Positions 42,944 through 52,643 of a stretch of DNA of 64,000 nt are shown piece after piece. Position numbers and translations under genes: made by a program. Source of the stretch: Coturnix japonica (lineage: Eukaryota > Chordata > Aves > Galliformes > Phasianidae); the NCBI RefSeq assembly GCF_001577835.2, contig NC_029543.1, forward strand, positions 1,252,199 to 1,316,198. The letters run 5' to 3'. Within the stretch, counting starts at the first letter, position 1, and each line of letters begins with the position of its first letter. Below the pieces are notes generated by a model. The model was given only the letters and a program-made list of their open reading frames with translations. It was not told the DNA's origin and made no database searches.

Positions 42944-45900
42944 GTAAGGATCCTTCTCTCATGCAGAGCCTCCCTTCAACTGCTTAAGCCTTAAAGTAAA
43001 GCTGGGATATGATTATAAACCCTGAAGTACTCGAGGGTATTGAACCGAGCTGTTTGTGTGCAACTCTTACCAGCCTGGACCTGGATGCGTGGATCAACGA
43101 ACCTCCATCAGACAGCGAGTCCGAAGATGAAAAGCCCAAAACAATCTTTCACGATGAGGAGCAAAGGCATTCCAAGCCCAGACATCCAGAAATGGATGAA
43201 GAAGAACTGGCCAGGGTGAGCGAGTTGTTCAACTGCTGTTTTGTATGTGGTAATTCAGTGGTAATGTCAGAGTAATACAGCCGCACAGCAGTGATGGTAC
43301 TAAAGTTACATCCAGGTATGTCTCTTGACTCAGAACAGTTTTGTTGTAATCCAGTTGCTGTGCTATAATAGGCAATGTTCCAAATATGATGGGAGCCCAC
43401 ATTTTGCAACCTGCTGCCTTTTATGCCTCTTTGCTTGTGAGCAAACATTCTAACCAGGTTCCTTTTTCCTTCTAGCGTCGAGAAGCCCGGAAACAAGAAC
43501 AGGCAAACAACCCCTTTTATATTAAAAGCTCTCCTTCCCCACAGAAGGTGAGTCTGATGCAATCTCTTGTTGGCCTCCCATGCCCCGTCTCTGTGAATAA
43601 CACTTGAAGGTCAATGGTTGTACTTTGTGGTGCTCTTAAAACACTGTGTTTTTAAGGATTGGAAGGTCATAATGGGCTTTTCTTGCCATCCCCTCCAGGG
43701 AGAGCTCCTCCTTTATTCCTCCAGTGTCCCAAGGGCTGCCCTTGGTGGTTTAGTACTGAGCTCTTCCATTCCTGGCCTTTAAAACCTTCACTTTAGGGAT
43801 CAAGCAGCCCGCTGTTCAGAGATGTGTATTGCTCTGGTTGTGGCAATGCTCACAGTGTTACCCTTTCACTTTCCCAGCGTTACCAGGACACTCCAGGTGT
43901 GGAACACATCCCTGTGGTCCAGATCGACCTTTCTGTCCCCTTGAAAGTCCCAGGTAAGTATTGAAAATGAGGGGCAGAGTGATGACATCAGATGCTTGTT
44001 CAGATACAAGGAGGGTACATTCATTAGGCTCAGAAGTGGCTCTGATCGCATGCAATGAAGGCAGTTTAACTCCTACTGTAGGAATGCCGATGTCTGACCA
44101 GTACGTGAAACTGGAAGAAGAGCGGAGACACAAACAGAAACTGGAGAAGGACAAGAAAAAGAAGAAACAGAAAAAGGAAAAGAGAGGGAAACATCACCGC
44201 CACAACTCACTGCACACAGAGAGCGAGGAGGACATCGCTCCAGCCCATCGTGTGGACATCATCACAGAGGAGATGCCTGAGGTCAGCCCCAGTGCACATC
44301 TCTGCTATGAAAGTGCTGCTGTCCAAGTAGTCTCTTTGTTTATTATGCTGTGCTGCTGCACTTGGATGTTATCTCGCTGTCTAGTCAGCAGGTTTGCAGC
44401 TGATTGCAATTAATTGCACGTGCTGGCGATGTGAGCCGTGTTTGTTCCTAAAACTTCTGTTAATCAAAAGCAAATAGCAGCAAATCAGACCCTGCAATTT
44501 GGGAAGAATGGCTTTCTGTTCTAAATTAAGTCTTGTAACTGAGATGCTGCATTAATGTGTGCTGTTGTTAAGACTCACTGGGCCTGACTGCAAGCTGCCC
44601 TGCTCTGTGGTTAGCAAGCTTTAAAAACAACAGGCTGCACTGGGGGGTGTAGAGCTTGGTTTACAAGTTGCCCAATTCTGGAGCTGATGGTCTGTTTCTC
44701 TCTCCTGCAGAACGCGTTGCCCAGTGATGAGGATGACAAGGATCCCAATGATCCGTACAAGGCACTCGATATCGATCTGGATAAGTAAGTTTAGCATGTG
44801 AACTTAACGACTAACCTGAATGCAGGAGGGCTGAACAGAATGAGGCTCTGCCTGCAGCCCACTGGGTGAAAAGCCCCGAGTCTCTCCATGCTGAGCTGTG
44901 ACTGCAGGTGGCTGTTCAGGCTGGGTCCCCACTGCAGCGCAGGCGATAAAAACTGAGCTGCTAAAATATTGCTGGTTTGGGGGAGGGCAGATAAAACGTT
45001 TTGTGTGGCTGGATCCCAGCAGGAGGGAATGTTGGGGCAGCTCTGTGATTCAGTGTGTTTGCACTGTGTTCATCTGTGCTCATCTCAGACCTGCTGTGTG
45101 CAGGGCAGGCCCGTGTGCTCCGTTGAGAAACGTTCTAATCTGACTGAGCTTCTGTATTGTTCTCATCTGTTCTCTTCCCATCCCTATGAGTCGCTGCACT
45201 CTCCTGTCACGTTTTCTCATGTCTGTGTCCTCTCTTTCCTTCTGTGCTTGCACTGCTCTGTCTGTGTCACGCTCACACGCAGTCTGGTTTCAGGGAAGCC
45301 TTCCAGGTAAGACTGTGCTGAGTGCTTCGCCTTCTTATCTCAGCTGGGTTGATATAAATACGTGAGGGGTCACAAAGCTGTTGAAATCAATGGCCCTCAG
45401 ATTTATGTGGCTGTTTTCTTTGCTGGCCTTCAGTCTCGAGGCTGTTGGGCATCGTTCTGAGCTGCTTAAATGTTAAAAATGGTTAAGCAAAGGCTGTTAG
45501 AAAGGAAGCAATTGGTCGACTTTTCTAGACAGTGTTTAATGAGAGTGAATGGATTCATGGTGCTGTTTCCCATATAATGGGGTCAGGATGGTGCAGTGCT
45601 GGTTTAGATTTGGGGTCTGACTTGTAAAATGATAAATCACCAGCAAGAACTGGGCTTTGGAAGCGGATCTGAGTTAAGGGAGTCTGTTCTTGCAGCAGGC
45701 TGATGTTTGTTTGTATTTCAGACCCTTGGCTGACAGTGAGAAACTGCCAGTGCAGAGACACAGGAATGCTGAGGCCCCGAAGACACCAGACTCAGAAGTT
45801 CCACCCGTAGAGAAAAAAAGCAAGAAACCCAAAAAGAAGGAAAAGAAACACAAAGAAAAAGAGAAAGACAAAGGGAAGAAGAAGGAGAAAGAGAAAAAGG

Positions 45901-48900
45901 TAGTAGAGGAAGAAGAAGAGAAGAAGGTAATTGGAGGCTTTTACGAACAGCTCTTATGGTCCGTATCGTGTGCCGTGTTTTGTGCTTGTTGGTCAGGAGT
46001 CCAGGCTCCAGTGATGACTTCTGTCTCCTCTCCGCATTCAGGAGGAAGACTTGGATTTCTGGCTCTCCACGGCTCCACCGCCTGGTTCTGCTGCCCAGCC
46101 ACAGGTAGACGTCACACTGTGTCACAGCACATCTTACAGCTGCAGCTCAGCTGTGATAGCAGCATATCCTCACACTGCAGGAGGGGAGGGAGGGCTGGAA
46201 GGTGATTCTGCCCACTGTGTTGCATTGAGGCAGCGAAGCTGTGGCCTCCAGTTCAGACACTGCTGTGGTCAGTGGAAGTGAATGCAGCTACATCTGCATT
46301 CTCAGCGAGTTTCAGTGTTATATTAACCCTGTGGGTTTGGTTCTCAGTGTGAGCGGTATTAATAGAGATGAGAGACCTTGTCTGAAAGAGAAACTAATGA
46401 ATTTCTATGGGAGACTCTGCAGGAGAGATGGGAAATAAGGAACTGATTCCCTGCAGGAAGTCTTTGCTGTCCTGTCCTCAAGTGATCTTTAGCCAAGTTC
46501 CAGCAGCATGAAGTTGATGGTGGCATTGATACCGTGTTATTGCAATGTAACTTACTGATAACAGTCTGATAGGAGTGGGGGTGTCATCGTCACAGTTTCT
46601 ATTCTGGGATTCAGCTGTTTCAACTGTGTTCCATTAGTGTCATAATCCTTCTGATAATCCACTCAGAGCGGGCCCCAAGCGAGTGCTGCTGTTGTGTCTG
46701 AGCCTGAAGGGGTAAAAAAGGAAGAAAGGGAAGAGCAGCAGGAAGAAGAAGAGGAGGATGAAGGGAAGGTAAGCAGTCCTAAGGGGCTGACACCCCCAGC
46801 GTCTCCTGTTCCACTTGTCCAGGCATTGGCACAGCAGTCATTGCAATGGCTAAGATCACGTGGGTTTCTTTAAGGATTTGGTTTAATTTCTTGTTGTTGT
46901 TGTTGTAGAAATCTTCCAAGCATAAGAAGAAAAAGCACAAGAAAGAGAAAGAGGAGAAATCAAAGGATAAAAAGAAATCCAAAAAGAAACATCACCACAG
47001 CGAGGAGGAGATGGCAGAGTCTGTGCAGAACGGAACGCTGGATGATGAGCCACTACCAGTGAGTAGCTGTGTGTGCTGGAACCCTGAGCTGGGGAGGAAG
47101 GCAGAAGCTGAACTGTTCATCAGGGGGATGTCAGCCCTGCTGTGTTTTGATTGCTGTCTGTTCCTTTGCAGCCCATGTCCAGCTACCGCCTCCTGGCTGA
47201 AAACCCCTACATTAAAACGGTGAGTTTGTGGGTATTCAACCCCACAGGATTCCCTCTTTGGTGGCTCTTTAAGAGAGGATGGTGCTCCGGCTTCATCATT
47301 TAACAAACAGCCTGAGCCCCAGGTTGCAGACACAGAGCTGGGCTCTGCCTTGTTCCCCCAGTTGTCTCATTTAATGACTTGCTCACCTGAGATGTCTCCC
47401 AGCTCCTTAGCAGCACTCTATGGTCCTGTGGCTGCATTTACTTCACTCTGAAGCTTCAGAACCTTCCCAACCATTTCTCTTTCCTCCCTTGCAGACCTAC
47501 GACATCCAAGGAAACCTGCAGAACGACAGCCAAGTGACCGTCTCTGTTATCTTTGAGAACAAAAGCACGAGCTTCCTTAAGAGCATGGAACTCAATGTCC
47601 TGGACTCTCTCAACACTAAGATGCTCCGACCAGAAGGATCATCAGTGCACGATGGGATTCCTGTGCCCTTCCAGCTGCCCCCTGGTAATGCACGGCCTCG
47701 CTCAGCCTTTGGGAGCACTTGTAGTGCTGGGCTGCCCTCTGCTGGACAGGATTGTTTGAGCTGCTTGCTGGTTTTCCTCCCTGAAAGCCCCAATTGCTGG
47801 CTGGGCTGTCACACAGTTCAGTGTAGAGGATGAGTCTCCTCACAGCAAGGCTAGAAATGCAGGTGGTGCTGCAAAGCCAGGGATGCAGGGCTGGGAGTGC
47901 AGTGCCAGGGTTCCTTTTACACACCTTTAAGTGTGTCTGCCTCAGTCCCAGGTTCAGGAGGTGTTTGCTGTGGGGTTTCAGATGAAAGGAGATTCTGATT
48001 CCTGCCTCCAAAGGGTTTAATGCTGTAACACTGAGATAGGGTTAATACAGAGGAGGAGTTGTGCACTCTGCTGGCTACATGGAGAAGTTCAGACTCTGTT
48101 TGGAAGTAATGGGAACACGAAGCTCAGCTGCTGCTGGTTGGTTTGTTGTAGTGATTGCATAGAGATGGATGTGGTTTCCTTGCCTGACTTTTTCCCTCTC
48201 CTTTCTTCATGCCAGGAGTCTCTAACGAAGCCCAGTTTGTGTTTACACTTCAGAGTATTGTTATGGCTCAGAAGTTAAAAGGAACGCTGGCCTTTATAGT
48301 CAAAGTAAGTGCAGCTTTAAGCTCAGTGCTTCTGCTTCCTTTGGAACCGCTGGGGTGGGAAGCGCTGCTTTAGAGCTTCTCTGAGGTGTCATTTCATCTG
48401 CTGCACCACCAGCCCGTTCTGTGATGTGAGAAGTATTTTTATGTGACATCTCGAGTGCTGCATAAAGCATGACCTGAACTGTTCCTGGCAGCATCAGCAG
48501 CGCAGCCTGAGACACTCAGAGCACTGTCAGATAGGAGGGGATGCGTCTGCTGGGGAGAGGAGAACAACCAGGTACAGGAGAGGCAGCTCTGCTGTCAGCT
48601 GGATTTGTTAGGCTGAAAAAAACCAGTAATTAGATGACATTAATGATAACAATAAGGTGTAATTCAGCTGGACACCACTAGAAAATAGAGCTGGGGCTGT
48701 TCTGGGTGTGCACATTGCCTCAGATGCCCAAATCTGGTCACTATGGCCATCCTCACACTGATCCCACCTGGCTTTATGAGCCTTGAAGCCTCATCTGTGC
48801 CTGGTTGGAGGTGGGGGTGGTGCCTCCTCTCGCTGCCTCGGGGAGCTCCCATTCATCTCCTTTCCTTTCACCTGTTGCAGAACGATGAAGGTTCAACCCA

Positions 48901-50069
48901 TGAAAAACTAGATTTCAAATTGCACTTCAGTTGCGCTTCATACTTGATCACGACGCCTTGCTATAGGTAAGTGAGGGCTCCTCCAGCACGGTGCTTCTGC
49001 TGCCATGCAGAGCTGAGCTTTGGCTGTGGGTTACAGCACACAGCATGGTTTTGATTCTGGCTGCTCGTGGCTGGTTTGTTGACAGCTGTGTTGCCTCTTC
49101 TCATGCCTGAACATTAAAATACATCCCCCCTTGTGCTCAGGGGGGTTTGGAGGGGTTGTGTTTCATGCAGGCTGTGGCAGCAGCTCTGGTTGGTACCATA
49201 GGGCAGCTCTGATGCAGACCCACATTTGCTCTGCCCCCATTCCCTGAGTGCCCAGCAATGTGCTGCAGCCTGTTGTGTCTCACGGGGCAGATCTGACTCA
49301 GCTCCGTGATCCAGGAATGATCCAGGAACTGACTTTCCTTCCTGTATTGCAGTGATGCTTTTGCCAAGCTCCTGGAATCCGGAGATCTGCACATGAGTTC
49401 TATTAAAGTAGATGGAATTAACGTTTCTTTCCAACATCTCCTGGCAAAGATTTGTTTTCATCATCATTTTTCAGGTGGGTCTTTTGTGTGTGGAACCTTC
49501 ACGTGAAATTCCACGTTTTGAAATGCTGCCGTGTTGGGCATGGAATGAATTGGAGAGAGCTGGTTCTGAGCTCTGTGATGCTTTGATACCCTTAACGCTG
49601 TGGTACCTTTAATATGAGCTCTGCTCAGCCCCCTGTGGCCCCTCCAGCAGAAGGTTCTGTTCCTTGAGGTCAATCAGCAGCAGCTCCCTTACCTTGAAGG
49701 CAGACTGTGTGTTATGGATGTTATGGATGTGCTCTCACTGGGTGCTGACTCTCCTTCCTTGCAGTTGTGGAACGTGTTGATTCCTGTGCATCCATGTACA
49801 GCCGTTCGATCCAAGGCCATCACGTCTGCCTGCTGGTGAAAAAGGTGGGTCAGAATGTTCTGAAATGGGACCTGAGAGGGATGGGATCGGGGGGGGCTTC
49901 ACCTCATTGGTGACCTGGGGGGGCAGTGGGTACCAACAGAACCTCACCTGACAGGTTCTCCTTTCTCTTGAAGGGAGAGAACTCTGTCTCCATAGACGGG
50001 AAATGCAGCGATCCCACCCTGCTCAGCAACCTGTTGGACGAGATGAAAGAGACATTGTCCAAGTGCTGA
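32285..50069 (+). CDS. AP3D1: AP3D1, AP-3 complex subunit delta
   Basis: AP3D1 is the large delta adaptin of the AP-3 coat, which sorts cargo from endosomes to lysosomes and lysosome-related organelles. The 32 coding exons chain in frame to 1217 aa plus stop; the longest human form is close to that (about 1215 aa, from memory). Exons are 32285-32380, 35445-35540, 35704-35784, 36008-36088, 36822-36929, 37238-37367, 37821-37960, 38220-38293, 38716-38765, 39656-39705, 40067-40115, 40631-40776, 41200-41348, 41436-41666, 42396-42627, 42798-42943, 43074-43215, 43476-43547, 43878-43953, 44082-44281, 44711-44784, 45722-45926, 46042-46104, 46667-46768, 46909-47058, 47172-47219, 47495-47684, 48216-48304, 48881-48966, 49353-49474, 49765-49844 and 49974-50069. 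The start MALKMVKGSIDRMFDKNLQD is in a good Kozak context (CACCATGG). All introns are GT-AG except the one after exon 7 (GC-AG). Confidence 0.98.
32381..35444 (+). other. AP3D1: AP3D1 intron 1 (3.1 kb)
   Basis: The intron runs from GTGAGA to a CAG acceptor. I found no exon, RNA gene or recognisable mobile element in it. Its base composition becomes AT-neutral within about 100 bases of the exon, marking the right edge of the CpG-rich block. Confidence 0.75.
43074..44281 (+). CDS. AP3D1: AP3D1 coding exons 17-20: hinge and BLVR-type region
   Basis: The exons encode LDLDAWINEPPSDSESEDEK, an acidic and serine-rich start of the hinge, then RREARKQEQANNPFYIKSSP and a lysine-rich run EEERRHKQKLEKDKKKKKQK. 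The order and exon phases match the vertebrate protein. The region is flexible and highly charged, linking the trunk to the ear. Confidence 0.95.
44711..47219 (+). CDS. AP3D1: AP3D1 coding exons 21-26: charged hinge with optional acidic exons
   Basis: Exon 21 encodes ALPSDEDDKDPNDPYKALDI. Exon 22 is a KEK-rich polypurine exon. Exons 23 (46042-46104, EEDLDFWLSTAPPPGSAAQ) and 24 (46667-46768, acidic, EEQQEEEEEDEGK at its end) are both multiples of three. In human the hinge is the part that differs between isoforms, so one or both may be optional here. Exon 25 is again lysine-rich and ends SVQNGTLDDEPLP; exon 26 begins MSSYRLLAENPYIKT. Codon phase stays intact with or without exons 23 and 24. 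Counting 165 bases for these two, the shorter form would be 1162 aa. Confidence 0.92.
45283..45306 (+). other. AP3D1: Candidate 24-base microexon in AP3D1 intron 21
   Basis: A pyrimidine-leaning stretch ends in CACGCAG, followed by 24 bases and then GTAAGA. If used between exons 21 and 22 it would keep the frame and add eight residues reading NLVSGKPS in place of nothing, before RPLAD (the junction lysine becomes asparagine and a new arginine precedes PLAD). The splice borders and length are seen; use is unproven, and I do not recall such an insert in mammalian AP3D1. Confidence 0.35.
47495..50069 (+). CDS. AP3D1: AP3D1 coding exons 27-32: C-terminal ear
   Basis: The exons encode the beta-rich appendage: TYDIQGNLQNDSQVTVSVIF, VSNEAQFVFTLQSIVMAQKL, KLDFKLHFSCASYLITTPCY, FAKLLESGDLHMSSIKVDGI, VERVDSCASMYSRSIQGHHV and the end LLDEMKETLSKC before TGA at 50067-50069. 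It matches the vertebrate C-terminus in length and order. Confidence 0.96.
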
Positions 50070-51460
50070 ACGTTCACACAGACCCCCCCGACCACCAGAA
50101 GCACCTCCTGTGTGACGACAGACAGACAGACAGACCCCCCCACGTGTTAAGGTTCCTCCCTGGTTCGCATGTACTACCCCGGGGCTCGTGCTTTCCACTT
50201 CCCTCCTCCATCGTTTGCGGTTCAGACATTGAAGGCTGTGTTGTTACCTTTTTTTGTTTGGAGACTTTGTACAAACCATGGTGTTAACCCTTTATAGCCC
50301 AAAGAGATCTGGGGGGGGGGGGGGGGGGGTTGCTATTTATTCAGCAGCTCACGGTGATGCTGTGGCCGTTCCCAGCTGCAGTGATGTGTTTGTCCGGCAG
50401 AGGCCGATGCTGGACCCGACGGCCTCTTTTTGGTTGTTTTTTCCCCCTAAATGTGATTATGATGATTATTATTATCAGCTCACAAACCCCCTGAGCTGCG
50501 TGAGAAGGGGCTGTTGGTGGGACCCTGTTGGTAGTCGTTGCCGTGAGCCTTAACCTTGTGCTGGGGGTGGGGTTGGGGTGCTGCTGCTGTCTGCCCCCCC
50601 CCCCGCTGCCCCTGCTGATGTTTCCGAGTCCGTTTCAATTTCATTCACATTCCTGATGGGAACTGGAAACCCAACGGGGCTGTTTTGCTGCTTGTAGTTC
50701 ACCATCATCCCTCCCCGTTGTGTGGCTGCAGCTCCTCAGAGCAGCACTGCTGTGCTGGGGGAGGTGAGGAGCTCTAGTGGGGGGGTGTGGGATCGAACCC
50801 CTTCTGCATTAAATCCTATGGCCTGGGCAGGGCTGTTTCCTGTCCCTTACAGCCGTGTTTAACTGATATCCCCCACAGTATCGTGCTTTTACTTTAACCC
50901 AGTTCCTGCAGTTGCTGCTCCACACGCAGCAAACAGAACGGTTCTGCTTTGAGTTGTGGGCTCAAACCCCCCCATCACCCCCCATCCCTCCCAGGGGCAG
51001 AGCTGAGCTGAGCTGGGGGCTGAGCACGGAGCATCGCCTCCTCCCGGGGCTGACCTTGTGTTGGATGCTGCCTCCTCCACTCTCCTCCCAGTCGTGGTTT
51101 GTGGCCGGGCTGTGTCTGTGCTGCAGGGGCAGCTCCGGGGCTGGCTCAGCCCATTATTGCAGGCTCAGCCCATCATTGCAGGCTGAGCTGATCCCATGTT
51201 CTCCTCACTCGGTGTCAGTTTGTTTTTTATACCCATGGATGAAAGCCGTCACTTTAGCATGTAGAGCCTCCGATTACAGAACCCCCCGTGCGGTGATTGC
51301 AGACCTTTGAAACCCGTATGATGTTGTTCCATCCATCACTTTATTTGCTGTATCGACATTCCCTGGGGAAACAAAAAAGAACAAGAGAACGTTCCCACAA
51401 GCTGCTGTCATTGGTTTCGTGTCCAGATGATCCAATAAACTTTCAAAACCAAGTTCTGTG
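50070..51460 (+). other. AP3D1: AP3D1 3' untranslated region
   Basis: About 1.4 kb follows the stop codon and ends at the AATAAA at 51434-51439, with cleavage expected 10-30 bases later. It contains a run of 19 G at 50311-50329 and a stretch of imperfect G- and C-runs near 50570-50610. No other gene fits between the AP3D1 stop and this signal. Confidence 0.8.
51434..51439 (+). terminator. AP3D1: AP3D1 polyadenylation signal
   Basis: AATAAA lies in CCAATAAACTTTC, followed within 40 bases by a GT-rich stretch (TTCTGTGTCTC, CTGTGATGG). It is the only canonical hexamer I found downstream of the AP3D1 stop before MOB3A. Confidence 0.8.
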
Positions 51461-51960
51461 TCTCTGCTCTGTGATGGAGTCCAGCTCAAAGAGGGGCAGC
51501 AATGGGGGGGTATAGGCAGCAATGGGGGGGTATAGGCAGCAATGGGGGGCAGTGAAGCCTTGTGGGGCAGGTTGGGTGCTGCCATCGTGCCCCATTCATT
51601 GAGCAGCTGGATGGAAATAGGGGATGCTGTGACTCAGCTGCAGGATGTCAGCTCCTGGTTCCGCCGCTATCGCCTCTAATTTAATCCATTGGGGGTTTCT
51701 AAGGGTAACCGGCTTTGACTAATTACAAAGAGCGGGTTGCGTCAGTGCTGACCCTGATCATCCCGGGTGGGGCTGGGAAAAGCCATTTGGGGGGGGGTGG
51801 CACCGAGGAACCCGCTGCCCCACCGGGACCCACATCCCCCATCCCACACTGCGGATGCTACGAGACACCCCGAACCCTCTGCAGAGTTTGGGTCGGTCCG
51901 TGGCCTCCTTCACCATCACGTCGGGCTGTGACCATCCGTCATCCCGCCCCCTCCCCATAA
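51461..51960. other. AP3D1-MOB3A intergenic spacer
   Basis: Only about 0.5 kb separates the AP3D1 end from the MOB3A promoter. It has a short tandem block near 51494-51550 (GGCAGCAATGGGGGGGTATA, two to three copies) and otherwise no recognisable gene. In human, IZUMO4 lies between these genes; I find no trace of it. Confidence 0.7.
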
Positions 51961-52085
51961 GGAGCGGCCCCTTTAAGAGGAAGAAGCGCAACGCGGGGCG
52001 CGGCCCCTTTAAGAGGAAGTAGCGCCGGCGGAGGGGGAAGGGAGCGCGGAGTTGTGCTGCGGCCGCACGAGGGGCAGAACGGAGG
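51961..52085 (+). promoter_or_regulatory. MOB3A: MOB3A promoter and 5' untranslated exon
   Basis: The sequence GCGGCCCCTTTAAGAGGAAG occurs twice, at 51964-51983 and 52000-52019, 36 bases apart. Each copy carries a TTTAA box and an ETS-type GAGGAAG. CpG-rich sequence follows, ending in a likely 5' untranslated exon with the donor GTGAGG at 52086. A further 5' untranslated exon is possible after the CAG near 52338. The transcription start is not fixed by sequence. Confidence 0.6.
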
Positions 52086-52643
52086 GTGAGGGGCGGGGGG
52101 TCCCGGGGGGAACCGGGGGGTCCCGGGGGGGGAACCTGGGGCTGTGCGGGACCGGAGCCGGGAGCGACCCCCGGAGATCCGTGCGGTGTAAATGGCTTCG
52201 TTAACGAGGGGGGGGCACCGCCATTAGGAGCCCCCCCAACCCCCCCCCCCCCTTTAATTTCCGCATCCCGTTCTATCCCCGCCCCCATCCCGTTCTATCC
52301 CCCCCATCCCACCGCTCACTTTCGCTTTCTGCCCTCAGTCCCGCGTTGTTCCGCTCCATTCGTTCTCCCATTGGGCACGGAGCGCAACCGGGGTGAAGAG
52401 GAGGAAGAGGAGGAGGAAGAGGAGGGCGGCCTTCATCCCCGCGCTGCTCCCTGGGATTCGGGTAAATATAAACGGGATCCATCTCTGTGTTCCTTATCTC
52501 TGTCCTTATGGGGTCCGTGCTGAGCTCCATCCCTTCCCTTTGCCCCCTTAACTCGGTGCTGCCCTACAGGCTGGCAGTGGATGAGCGGCAGCAGCAGGAG
52601 GAGGAGGAGGAGGAAGGCGGCGTTGTGACGGCAGGGAGCCGAG

